Shown in pieces: positions 25,192-32,884 of a stretch of DNA of 55,745 nucleotides. Below the pieces are notes generated by a model. It made no database searches, was not told the DNA's origin, and worked only from the letters and a program-made list of their open reading frames with translations. Positions within the stretch are counted from its first letter, which is position 1; each line of letters begins with the position of its first letter. The translations under genes and the position numbers were made by a program. This stretch comes from Chitinophagaceae bacterium UBA4407. Its GTDB lineage: Bacteria; Bacteroidota; Bacteroidia; Chitinophagales; Chitinophagaceae. The DNA lies in contig DGQT01000008.1 of the NCBI GenBank assembly GCA_002390845.1, positions 1 through 55,745 of the forward strand. Reading direction: 5' to 3'.

Positions 25192-26076
25192 TTATTTAGT
25201 CAGGTATTTTTTTACATTTTCATAAACAGCTTCGCTTAGTGGCACCACAGGCAAACGTAGGTTGTTTTCGATAAGGCCTAATACTGCCATAAAAGCTTTA
25301 ACACCTGCCGGATTATTTTCTGCAAATAAAAGACTATAAGCTTCGAGCAAGGGATCGTTTAATTCTTTTGCTTTTCCAAAATTAAATTGAAGACCTGCAC
25401 GAACCATGTTGGAAAATTGTTTGGGAAAACAGTTGGCGGCCACGCTTATTACACCATCTATACCGCAGGCCAGTTGAGGCATTACCAGGTCATCGTCTCC
25501 GCTTACAACAAGAAAATGTTCAGGCCTGTCGCGAAGTATTTGCATACACTGCACCATATTGTTTCCGGCTTCTTTTATACCTGCAATATTTTCCACCTCA
25601 TTTGCCAGGCGAATAGTGGTGGACGCTTCAACATTGCGGCCGGTTCTGCCGGGTACATTGTAAAGCAGTATTGGTTTTGGCGATGCTGCAGCAAGTGCTT
25701 TGTAGTGCTGAAAAATTCCTTCCTGCGATGGCTTACTGTAATATGGCGAAGCACTTAATACGGCTACTGCACCTTCCAATGGAAAGGTTTCCAAATCGTT
25801 TAAAAGTTCTTTGGTATTGTTACCGCCAATGCCCACAACAACAGGTACGCGATTGTTAACCTTTTCGCAGGTATATTTTATGATATCGGTTTTCTCATAT
25901 TTATCCAATGTTGGCGTTTCGCCAGTGGTACCAAGCGTAACAAGATATTCTACACCGCCTTCTATTACAAAATTGATGACTTTACTTAGCGCTTCGAAAT
26001 CAATATCGCCATTTGATGTAAATGGCGTTATAAGCGCTACTCCTGTACCTTTTAACTGATTGCGGAGAGAGTACAT
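25192..26076 (-). CDS. dapA: 4-hydroxy-tetrahydrodipicolinate synthase
   Basis: Condenses pyruvate with aspartate semialdehyde, the first committed step of lysine and diaminopimelate synthesis. A TIM-barrel class I aldolase: TLGTTGETPTLDKYE near the start, SPYYSKPSQEGIFQHY with the catalytic tyrosine, LYNVPGRTGRN, and the Schiff-base lysine in IAGIKEAGNN. The length of 294 is normal and the start at MYSLRNQLKGTGVAL is clear. It stands alone on the minus strand, between repeat copies. Confidence 0.94.
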   Translation of the reverse strand: MYSLRNQLKGTGVALITPFTSNGDIDFEALSKVINFVIEGGVEYLVTLGTTGETPTLDKYEKTDIIKYTCEKVNNRVPVVVGIGGNNTKELLNDLETFPLEGAVAVLSASPYYSKPSQEGIFQHYKALAAASPKPILLYNVPGRTGRNVEASTTIRLANEVENIAGIKEAGNNMVQCMQILRDRPEHFLVVSGDDDLVMPQLACGIDGVISVAANCFPKQFSNMVRAGLQFNFGKAKELNDPLLEAYSLLFAENNPAGVKAFMAVLGLIENNLRLPVVPLSEAVYENVKKYLTK

Positions 26077-26134
26077 TTTTGATTATGAATTATGAGTTAT
26101 AAATAATTATGATTTTGTTGTTTTAAAAGCCTAT

Positions 26135-26374
26135 GATACCAGCCAATCTTTTTATGGCATCATCGTTGCCTCGCAAGCACTTTATCTTTCTGTTATTAAC
26201 CGGGCTTAAGTATCCCTGGTTGCTGCTTTGTTTACTTATGAATTTTTTTTGTACCTTAATTAAGTACAGGAACTTATTAAGTTTTCAGCATTTGAATGTT
26301 GCTTAAAAATATGCTGTACAAGTGTGCGACGCAAAGAACGTTTCATAGCATTTCTTCTGCCGGCTCAAAAAAAA
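26135..26374. repeat. Dispersed fold-back element, both arms
   Basis: Left: ACCAGCCAATC, TATGGCATCATCGTTGCCTC, GCAAGCAC (core mutated). Right: GTACAAGTGTGCGACGCAAA, GAACGTTTCATAGC, GCCGGCTCAAAAAAAA. The right end is five bases from the accA stop. Confidence 0.85.
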
Positions 26375-26378
26375 TCTT

Positions 26379-27377
26379 TTACTCAATGTGTTCTTCTGTC
26401 TCTTCTATTTCATCCCAAAAACCCATTTTCCCAAATTTGGCAATACGGTTTTGTGTGCGCACTTCAGGTAGTATATTTTTAAATTCATTGATGGCTTTAA
26501 GAATATAACTTTTAAGAATATTTGCAGATTCGGCATAATCCCAATGCGCACCGCCAATGGGTTCGGGAACAATTTCATCTACCAGCCCAAAACTTTTCAT
26601 ATCCAATGAAGTAAGGCGCAACTGTTCTGCTGCAGTTTCTTTTTTATCCCAGGTTCGCCAAAGAATGGAACTGCAACTTTCGGGAGAAATAACAGTGTAC
26701 CAGGTATTTTCCATCATCAGCACTTTATCGCCAACGCCTATGCCTAATGCGCCACCACTGGCACCTTCGCCAATAATGCAGCAAATCACTGGTACTTTTA
26801 AACGGATCATTTCATATATATTTCGGGCAATGGCTTCGCCTTGCCCACGCTCTTCTGCTTCGAGCCCTGGAAATGCACCCGGTGTGTCTATTAATGTAAC
26901 AACAGGTTTATTAAATTTTTCAGCCAGTTTCATTAAACGCAAGGCCTTACGGTAGCCTTCGGGGTTGGCCATACCAAAATTACGAAGCTGTCTTGCCTTG
27001 GTATTAATCCCTTTTTGCTGGCCAATAAACATTACTGTTTGTCCATCCAAATCAGCGAAACCACCAACCATTGCTTTGTCATCTTTAACATTGCGGTCGC
27101 CATGCAGTTCAACAAAATTGTTGCTCATATTTTGTATATACTTGAGTGTGTAGGGCCTGTCCGGATGCCTGCTAAGTTGTACACGTTGCCAGGGGGTTAG
27201 ATGTTCTGTAATTTCACGGCGCTTGTCTACAATAGAATCTTCTAATTGCTGAATGATACTTTTGTAATCGACCTTTGCATTTTTTTCGGCAAGTCGTTTA
27301 TTTTCTTCAATATGTTCGTACAGCTCTTTTATGGGCTGCTCGAAGTCGAGAAATTGTCTGTTGGGGTATTGCGGCAT
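26379..27377 (-). CDS. accA: Acetyl-CoA carboxylase carboxyltransferase, alpha subunit
   Basis: Transfers carboxyl from biotin to acetyl-CoA, with AccD, to start fatty-acid synthesis. Seen: the N-terminal helix region (LDFEQPIKELYEHIEENKRL), HPDRPYTLKYI, FVELHGDR, IDTPGAFPGLEAEERGQGEA and IGEGASGGALGIGVGDKVLM, all family blocks. The length of 332 is normal. The start MPQYPNRQFLDF is clear. It is divergent from tRNA-Asp. Its C-terminus (EIEETEEHIE) runs to within five bases of a dispersed repeat. Confidence 0.96.
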   Translation of the reverse strand: MPQYPNRQFLDFEQPIKELYEHIEENKRLAEKNAKVDYKSIIQQLEDSIVDKRREITEHLTPWQRVQLSRHPDRPYTLKYIQNMSNNFVELHGDRNVKDDKAMVGGFADLDGQTVMFIGQQKGINTKARQLRNFGMANPEGYRKALRLMKLAEKFNKPVVTLIDTPGAFPGLEAEERGQGEAIARNIYEMIRLKVPVICCIIGEGASGGALGIGVGDKVLMMENTWYTVISPESCSSILWRTWDKKETAAEQLRLTSLDMKSFGLVDEIVPEPIGGAHWDYAESANILKSYILKAINEFKNILPEVRTQNRIAKFGKMGFWDEIEETEEHIE

Positions 27378-27436
27378 AGTGCGAATATATAATGCTGGAT
27401 GGTAAAATTACAGTTTCAAATTTTTAGTAGAAAAGT

Positions 27437-27469
27437 TTTGTTTAAAAAATATGTTTCCCCTTATCTTTG
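27437..27469 (+). promoter_or_regulatory. Bacteroidota-type promoter of tRNA-Asp
   Basis: TTTG at 27437-27440, 21 bases, then TATCTTTG at 27462-27469. Fits TTTG / TAnnTTTG. It lies 41 bases before the tRNA. Confidence 0.75.
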
Positions 27470-27510
27470 CCGTCCTGAAAATTAAGGCTAAAAGGTTTTA
27501 ATCAGGAAAT

Positions 27511-27584
27511 GGATCGGTAGTTCAGTTGGTTAGAATGCCGCCCTGTCACGGCGGAGGTCGCGGGTTCGAGTCCCGTCCGGTCCG
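27511..27584 (+). tRNA. tRNA-Asp (GTC)
   Basis: Acceptor GGATCGG / CCGGTCC, anticodon loop CTGTCAC with anticodon GTC, T-arm GGTTCGAGTCC. No CCA is encoded. Confidence 0.97.
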
Positions 27585-27600
27585 CGTTTAAAAAGTACAA

Positions 27601-27634
27601 AAGCTTGTAAATCAATGATTTACAAGCTTTTTTC
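27601..27634 (+). terminator. Intrinsic terminator after tRNA-Asp
   Basis: Perfect 12-base stem AAGCTTGTAAAT / ATTTACAAGCTT around CAATG, then a T-run, 16 bases past the tRNA. Confidence 0.9.
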
Positions 27635-27717
27635 ATATAGGAATAAACATAGGGTAAACAATTCAAAATATGCTTGTAAAAGTATACAAACCCTTACCAT
27701 GTTGTTTATAATTTTAA

Positions 27718-27903
27718 CAGGCACAAAGCAACACCCAAGAAAGCTCAATGCAGAACAGGGAATTAAAAAGTAAACAACGCTGCTTTGATGCAGAAACTGT
27801 GTTTGGCAACATCAAAAGCAACCTCAAGTTTAACCGCTTGATGCATACTGTAAAAAAAAGTAACCAACGAGTTTGTTTTACTGGCATTAAGAAATCAGCC
27901 TGA
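27718..27903 (+). pseudogene. Remnant of a DDE transposase (IS1182-like C-terminus)
   Basis: The plus-strand frame between stops reads about 61 codons, including LKSKQRCFDAETVFGNIKS, then NLKFNRLMHTVKK. The block ETVFGNIKSNLKFNR resembles the last catalytic Glu region of IS1182-type transposases (E-x-VFG-x-IK-x-N-x-x-F-x-RF). The conserved continuation breaks off and the frame stops at 27903; no upstream catalytic domain or terminal repeats are seen. It lies downstream of tRNA-Asp, a common insertion place. The rest of 27904-28030 holds nothing I recognise. Confidence 0.5.
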
Positions 27904-28030
27904 AAGCAGGAAAACACTAAAAATAGTCTTTAAAGAAAAATATAGATCCTTACAAAAGATACAAACAATATAGTAATAAAAGCATAATCAAAAATTAACC
28001 ACCCATACAGCCCACCATAATCGCTGATAC

Positions 28031-28065
28031 AAAAAAACTGCCTCAAAAATTTCTTTTTGAGACAG
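28031..28065 (-). terminator. Intrinsic terminator after gdhA
   Basis: On the minus strand: CTGTCTCAAAAA, four-base loop, TTTTTGAGGCAG, then seven T. One G-U pair in the 12-base stem. It lies 28 bases past the gdhA stop. Confidence 0.88.
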
Positions 28066-28092
28066 CCTTTTTTAAAAATAGGTATATAAAGA

Positions 28093-29511
28093 CTAAGGGA
28101 AAATACCAAGCTCCGCATAAGCAAGTCCTACTTTATCAATTGCAACAACATAGGCGGCTGTGCGCATGTCGGGTATTGACGGGTTTGCTTTCCAACATTT
28201 CATGATCTCGTGTGTAGCTTCTATCATTGTTTCTTCAAGCCCGCTGTGTACAAGGTCAACCTCGCTAGGGCCATGTTCAATATAAGCCCTGTCAGCGTCT
28301 GATATTCTTTTACCCGTCATTTCTTCCATCGTGCCTACGATCTGCTTGTTCATGTTTTCCGTAAAGCGTTTTTCCATTCTGCCGTAACGAACATGGCTCA
28401 GGTTTTTGAGCCACTCAAAATAAGAAACAGTAACGCCACCTGCATTCAGGTACATATCCGGTATTACCAATATCCCTTTTCTTATCAGAACATCATCCGC
28501 TTCGGGAGTTAATGGACCGTTGGCAGCTTCACCGATTATTTTCGCTTTTACACGCTCTGCGTTATCGCCATTTATCACGTTTTCCAGTGCAGCCGGAATT
28601 AAAATATCACATTCAAGTTCCAGCGCGTCGGTACTTACTTTAATGTCGGTTGCACCCGGGAAATTAAATATCGAGCCAGTCTTTTTCCTGTGCTGAAAAA
28701 CATCTTCTTCATTCAAACCATTTTCCGAAAATATAGCGCCTTCCCACTCCGCAATGGCGATTACTTTAGAGCCATTTTCGCGAAAATATTTTGCAGTATG
28801 ATAACCTACGTTACCTAAGCCTTGTACCACTACACGTTTGCCCTCGACCCCAACAGTAAGGCCAAGTTTCTCCATTACATCAGGCATATTACAAACTTCA
28901 CGAACCCCAAAGAAAACGCCAAGACCTGTTGCTTCTTTACGGCCACGCACACCACCTTGTGTAACGGGTTTACCAGTAACACAAGCTAACCCATCAATCT
29001 CACCGGGCTTCATACTTTCGTACGTATCAACAATCCATGCCATTTCGCGTTCACCGGTTCCATAATCAGGAGCAGGAACATCTGTTCCCGGGCCAATAAA
29101 ATTTTTCCGGATCAATTCCGCAGTGTAACGGCGTGTAATTTTCTGCAGTTCGAATTCACTGTAATTGCGCGGACTTATTTTAATTCCTCCTTTTGCGCCG
29201 CCAAACGGAACGTTTACAATAGCGCATTTATAAGTCATTAACGAAGCAAGCGCCATCACCTCATCCTGGTTTACATGCTGGCTAAAACGAATGCCACCTT
29301 TGCATGGCGTTTTATGCTGACTGTGCTGCACACGATATGCTTCAATAACTTCTATAGATCCGTCGTCGCGTTTAATTGGAAAACGCATCTGGTAAACAGC
29401 GTTACATGCTTTTATTTGTTCAAGCAGGCCGTTCTCCCATTTGGTAAATTTTGCAGCTTTATCGAAGCTTTTTACAACGCTTTCAAAAAAGCTATACTGT
29501 TGTTCTGCCAT
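28093..29511 (-). CDS. gdhA: Glutamate dehydrogenase family enzyme
   Basis: Interconverts glutamate and 2-oxoglutarate with ammonia, using NAD(P). Seen: KGGIRFSQHVNQDEVMALAS (substrate Lys region), NVPFGGAKGGI with the catalytic lysine, GPGTDVPAPDYGTGEREM, the dinucleotide fold VVQGLGNVGYHTAKYF, and IIGEAANGPLTPEAD. The length of 472 is slightly over the usual 415-450 because of a longer N-terminus (YSFFESVVKSFDKAAK). Leu/Val/Phe dehydrogenases share the fold, but the substrate region favours glutamate. It stands alone with its own terminator. Confidence 0.9.
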   Translation of the reverse strand: MAEQQYSFFESVVKSFDKAAKFTKWENGLLEQIKACNAVYQMRFPIKRDDGSIEVIEAYRVQHSQHKTPCKGGIRFSQHVNQDEVMALASLMTYKCAIVNVPFGGAKGGIKISPRNYSEFELQKITRRYTAELIRKNFIGPGTDVPAPDYGTGEREMAWIVDTYESMKPGEIDGLACVTGKPVTQGGVRGRKEATGLGVFFGVREVCNMPDVMEKLGLTVGVEGKRVVVQGLGNVGYHTAKYFRENGSKVIAIAEWEGAIFSENGLNEEDVFQHRKKTGSIFNFPGATDIKVSTDALELECDILIPAALENVINGDNAERVKAKIIGEAANGPLTPEADDVLIRKGILVIPDMYLNAGGVTVSYFEWLKNLSHVRYGRMEKRFTENMNKQIVGTMEEMTGKRISDADRAYIEHGPSEVDLVHSGLEETMIEATHEIMKCWKANPSIPDMRTAAYVVAIDKVGLAYAELGIFP

Positions 29512-29587
29512 TGTTATTTTTTTAAAATTTATAATGCTTATTTAAGTTACTAATTAACATTTGTTTTTTTATTAAATACAATAATTC

Positions 29588-29850
29588 TTTTTCTTAGCCC
29601 AGGTATATTATCTTATGTCATCGTTTGTTGCGTCGCACTCTTGTACGTTCGGAACATTAATAAGCAAAATGTGCAGCAGTCTGCATAAATTACAATAACC
29701 TGTTCGTGAAAAATATTTTTGCTGATATTCATCCTGCTGTGCAATACATGCCGTTGCTTTTATTTTCGCTTTGCTCAATAAAGCTATGGCAGCCGAAGTG
29801 TGCGACGCAAGAAAAGATCAATCGTTATTCTTTTGTATGGCTAATAAAAT
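29588..29850. repeat. Dispersed fold-back element, both arms
   Basis: Left: TTCTTAGCCCAGG, TATGTCATCGTTTGTTGCGT, CGCACTCTTGTACG. Right: GCCGAAGTGTGCGACGCAAG, AAAAGATCAATCG. It fills the gap between gdhA and the ccm genes. Confidence 0.82.
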
Positions 29851-29901
29851 TCCTTTTCTTTTTATAAAAGTCTGTCAGTAAAATGACTTTTTAAAATGTT
29901 C

Positions 29902-30126
29902 TTATTGATTCTTCTCTAACTTTTTTATTTTTCTGTCAAGATTAACAAGGTAAATAAAAATGCCCAATACAATTGTAACAACAACAGCCATTACAACATA
30001 TAATTTACCTTCACTACGCATAAAATCAGTAGGGTCTTCTGTTTTTGTATTTCCGTTTTGCGCAAAAACATAAACCTGCATAATACAAAGGGCAATAGTC
30101 AATGCAATACTTTTCAACTTATTCAT
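29902..30126 (-). CDS. CcmD-like small membrane protein
   Basis: A 74-residue protein with an N-terminal signal-like helix (SIALTIALCIMQVYVFAQ) and a second membrane helix (KLYVVMAVVVTIVLGIFIYL) ending in a charged tail (NLDRKIKKLEKNQ). Position and shape match the small CcmD-like proteins found after ccmC in cytochrome c maturation loci. It overlaps the ccmC end by eight bases, so the pair is translationally coupled. Confidence 0.78.
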   Translation of the reverse strand: MNKLKSIALTIALCIMQVYVFAQNGNTKTEDPTDFMRSEGKLYVVMAVVVTIVLGIFIYLVNLDRKIKKLEKNQ

Positions 30127-30799
30127 GAGCCAATTTCTTTTCGGTGATGATTCTTAATCTTGTGCGGAGCGACGCGATCCAAACGCCCAGTAATATCCAA
30201 CCAATAATTGCAGGTAAAAATACCATCTCCATAGCAGCAGTTGTATCGTTTGGGTTTAATCCCGGATTGCCTTCGCTGCCCTGCCCGCCAGGGTGTAAGG
30301 ATTCTGTAAGCCTGGGCAATATCCAAATAGTTGGAAACAACATAGCAAATGCGAAAATGTTGTAAACAGCACCAATTCTTGAACGTTTGTCTATATCGGT
30401 TAAAGAGCCCCGTAAAACGAAGTATGCCAGGTAAATCAATATTGCAATAGCTGCACCATTTTGTTTGGGATCACCGCTCCATGGTGCGCCCCATTGGTAA
30501 TTGGCCCATATTGCACCTGTTACCAATCCAAGTAAGCCAAATACCACACCGGTTCTGGCAAATTCAAGTGAATAATAATCGTAACGTGGGTTGGGATTGC
30601 GCAAATACCTGATGGCATAAATTACCGAAACAATAAACAAGGTTTGCATACAAAACCACATAGGCACATGAAAAAACAAATTGCGAACGGTTTGCTGCAT
30701 CCTTCCGTCGAGTGAAGGTATTTCTACCAGAAAGCCCATGGTGCAAGTGTACATCAACAAGATAAAGCAAAGTATTTTCCACCAATATTCACGAATCAT
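30119..30799 (-). CDS. ccmC: Cytochrome c biogenesis protein CcmC (heme handling)
   Basis: A 226-residue inner-membrane protein with six helices that handles heme for cytochrome c maturation. The tryptophan-rich periplasmic loop is present as WGAPWSGDPKQNGAA, the family's WWD-type signature in divergent form, with histidines in the flanking helices (FFHVPMWF and SLHPGGQG). The start MIREYWWKILCFILL is clear. ccmB lies upstream after a 124-base gap and the CcmD-like gene overlaps downstream. Confidence 0.88.
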   Translation of the reverse strand: MIREYWWKILCFILLMYTCTMGFLVEIPSLDGRMQQTVRNLFFHVPMWFCMQTLFIVSVIYAIRYLRNPNPRYDYYSLEFARTGVVFGLLGLVTGAIWANYQWGAPWSGDPKQNGAAIAILIYLAYFVLRGSLTDIDKRSRIGAVYNIFAFAMLFPTIWILPRLTESLHPGGQGSEGNPGLNPNDTTAAMEMVFLPAIIGWILLGVWIASLRTRLRIITEKKLAHE

Positions 30800-30922
30800 A
30801 GAATGATTTTATGGTAGTAATCAGGAGAAATAAATTGGCAATCAACCCTGAAAATCTGCGGGCAAAATTAGGGGAAAGGGTTTAGAACAAACACTAAGTT
30901 TTTGAAAAATTATCTGTAATGC

Positions 30923-31588
30923 TCAATCCTTCCACAAAAAAGGAAAAAGTATTACGGCTAATAAAATAATCAGCAAATCAAGACCCACGAGCAATAAAAC
31001 CATTTGCCACAACCCGGCCTGTAAAACGGGGGAGAAGGAGGCTTTTGCAATTCTACCCAATAATAATAATTGTGGTATTATAATAGGAAAACCCATAATG
31101 GCCATTAAAGCAGCCTGCTGCTGGGCTTTTGCAGCAATGGCTGCAAGAAAAGTAAAGATCAGACTTAACCCGATGCCGCCAAGAAAACTGATTCCAATAA
31201 AGTCGAGAACATGTATTAATGGGTTACCCAGTAAAACAGTGAAAACAAAAAGGCTGAGTAAACTCATCAGCATCATCAGCATAGCGTTAAATGCCAGCTT
31301 TGATAAAATAAAATCCCTTGCGCCGGCAACTGAATAATAATACAGCATGCGGCCTTTACTATCCTGCAGAAAACTTTTTGCAACGGCATTTACACAAACA
31401 AATAACTGTATTACCCAAAACAGTGCATTCCAAACATCTTCTTCAGGTTGCCCCATTGAAAGGTACACAACGAATATGGTTGATGCAACATACAGGAGCA
31501 CGCCATAAAAAGTGTATTGCTGCCGGATCTCCAGTAACAGATCTTTTTTAATTAAAGTAATGATATGTTTTGCAGAACCATTTGCCAT
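30923..31588 (-). CDS. ccmB: Heme exporter membrane protein CcmB
   Basis: A 221-residue six-helix membrane protein, permease subunit of the CcmAB ABC transporter acting in cytochrome c maturation. Seen: LIKKDLLLEIRQQYTFYGVL, the cytoplasmic N-terminus typical of CcmB, then FLGGIGLSLIFTFLAAIAA and PIIIPQLLLLGRIAKA. The order ccmB-ccmC-ccmD on one strand matches the pathway. No ccmA ATPase gene is in the adjacent sequence. Confidence 0.88.
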   Translation of the reverse strand: MANGSAKHIITLIKKDLLLEIRQQYTFYGVLLYVASTIFVVYLSMGQPEEDVWNALFWVIQLFVCVNAVAKSFLQDSKGRMLYYYSVAGARDFILSKLAFNAMLMMLMSLLSLFVFTVLLGNPLIHVLDFIGISFLGGIGLSLIFTFLAAIAAKAQQQAALMAIMGFPIIIPQLLLLGRIAKASFSPVLQAGLWQMVLLLVGLDLLIILLAVILFPFLWKD

Positions 31589-31630
31589 AAACGTTGCAAA
31601 AGTAAAAGCATATTTTTTATCGGAGGAAGT

Positions 31631-31730
31631 TTATTGGCCGGGCTTTATATTTTCATGGCATCGGCTCTTGCGTCGCACTTTTTTACGTTCAGATCATTTA
31701 GCGATCTTTTACAGAAGCGGAAATTATAAT
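31631..31730. repeat. Dispersed fold-back element, long left arm
   Basis: TTATTGGCCGGGCTTTATAT, CATGGCATCGGCTCTTGCGT, CGCAC, then GTTCAGATC and ATCTTTTACAGAAGCGGAAA. Lies between ccmB and the GreA-like gene. Confidence 0.82.
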
Positions 31731-31760
31731 GATGTTATTCAATTACTGGGGGGCAGGCGT

Positions 31761-32210
31761 TTATGAAATGCTTTCAATAACATAATGGTTGTTGTTTATT
31801 TCGGTAACATCTCCGGTTGATAATCCCATCAATTGCATACCCAGCGGCGATTGTGGAGAAATTGCAATAACGCTTATACCATCTATTAATGCTTTACCCA
31901 AAGCAATGCTGATAAAAAAGAAGCCCCGGTTTGTTTTAACAAGACTGCCACTCATAATTCTGTCAGCAGATATAGTTGGGTTTATTTTTTCTAACGCGGC
32001 TTTTTGCATTAAAGCATCGCTTAACTGGGTAAGTTTATTTTCCTGTTCTATTTGAAGCATTGCCAATGCAGTCTCATGTTTATCGCCTGCAGTACTTTTG
32101 GTTTCATTGCTGCCACTTTCTTTGAGGTCGGATAATGTGTATTGCAGTAATTGAATTTTATCATTTATTGTTTTGAGGTAATGGCTGTATACTTTTTCTT
32201 TTAGAGTCAT
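31761..32210 (-). CDS. GreA/GreB-like C-terminal domain protein
   Basis: A 149-residue protein. The N-terminal 75 residues are helical (YLKTINDKIQLLQYTLSDL) and could form a coiled coil shorter than in GreA. The C-terminal half (SLVKTNRGFFFISIALGKAL, then ISPQSPLGMQLMGLSTGDV) matches the FKBP-like domain of Gre factors, with SPLGxxLxGLxxGD. It would bind RNA polymerase, but acidic residues at the coil tip are not obvious. A related Bacteroidota group is often misnamed as 3-oxoacyl-ACP synthase. It stands alone. Confidence 0.75.
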   Translation of the reverse strand: MTLKEKVYSHYLKTINDKIQLLQYTLSDLKESGSNETKSTAGDKHETALAMLQIEQENKLTQLSDALMQKAALEKINPTISADRIMSGSLVKTNRGFFFISIALGKALIDGISVIAISPQSPLGMQLMGLSTGDVTEINNNHYVIESIS

Positions 32211-32312
32211 AAAAATTTACCACCTGTTTAACTGGAAGGTTACATTCAGCAGGATCAATATTAATCCGCTTTAATCTTCGCTGGTATAAAAGCTCAATAG
32301 CAATACAAAAGA

Positions 32313-32366
32313 TAAAGTGTGCGACGCAAGGAACGGCGAAAATAGATACCTAAGCCAGGCTAATAA
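32313..32366. repeat. Dispersed fold-back element, right arm
   Basis: AAAGTGTGCGACGCAAGGAA, CGGCG, then AAGCCAGGCTAATAATTTTT. It lies between the GreA-like gene and the DinB gene, ending six bases from the DinB stop. Confidence 0.8.
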
Positions 32367-32371
32367 TTTTT

Positions 32372-32881
32372 TTACAGATATCGCTCTTCTATAACAGCCT
32401 GGTGATGCAGTAAATGCCCGAAAATAATAAAGGCAATTGCATTAGTAGTAATGCTTTTATTGCTTGCTGTACCGGTTGAATTCAGCTGGTCCTCATTAAA
32501 CGATTGCAGCATAAGATCAGTTGAATTACGTACTGCATTGAATTCGTCTTTTAGAGACTGTAACGTTCTGTTTGCGGCATTGGATACTTGTGCATAATCA
32601 TTCTCTTCAAAGCCTGCAAGCGGCGTAGTATCTTTTCTTGCTATTCTTAATGCCCGATAGGCGAAAATTCTTTCAGCATCTATTACGTGTTGCAGCAGAT
32701 CTTTAATGGTCCACTTTCCTTCTGCATATGCATAATCAGCTTTTGCTTCGGGCAAATTGTTATAAAAATCTACCAATTGCTGTGCATGGTTTGTTATGAC
32801 TTCTGCAATAGAATTTCCCTGGGCATAATCGATATAGCGATGATAAAATGGTGCTGAGTCTTGTGGATTGGGGCGTGCCAT
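32372..32881 (-). CDS. DinB family protein
   Basis: A 169-residue four-helix-bundle protein of the DinB superfamily, often metal-binding and of unknown substrate. Seen: KWTIKDLLQHVIDAERIFAY with the first His, and the C-terminal IIFGHLLHHQAVIEERYL with two His. It is the usual length. It lies four bases downstream of the S8 peptidase gene on the same strand, so they form an operon, though no functional link is evident. Confidence 0.88.
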   Translation of the reverse strand: MARPNPQDSAPFYHRYIDYAQGNSIAEVITNHAQQLVDFYNNLPEAKADYAYAEGKWTIKDLLQHVIDAERIFAYRALRIARKDTTPLAGFEENDYAQVSNAANRTLQSLKDEFNAVRNSTDLMLQSFNEDQLNSTGTASNKSITTNAIAFIIFGHLLHHQAVIEERYL

Positions 32882-32884
32882 GGT

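Noticed and set aside
27714..27917. 67-residue minus-strand ORF
   Set aside because: The opposite strand carries the transposase-like sequence, which explains this region better.
27930..28124. 64-residue minus-strand ORF
   Set aside because: It lies over the gdhA terminator and gdhA end and has no coding features.
29902..31588. The ccm genes as a novel system
   Set aside because: Order and products match the known cytochrome c maturation genes.
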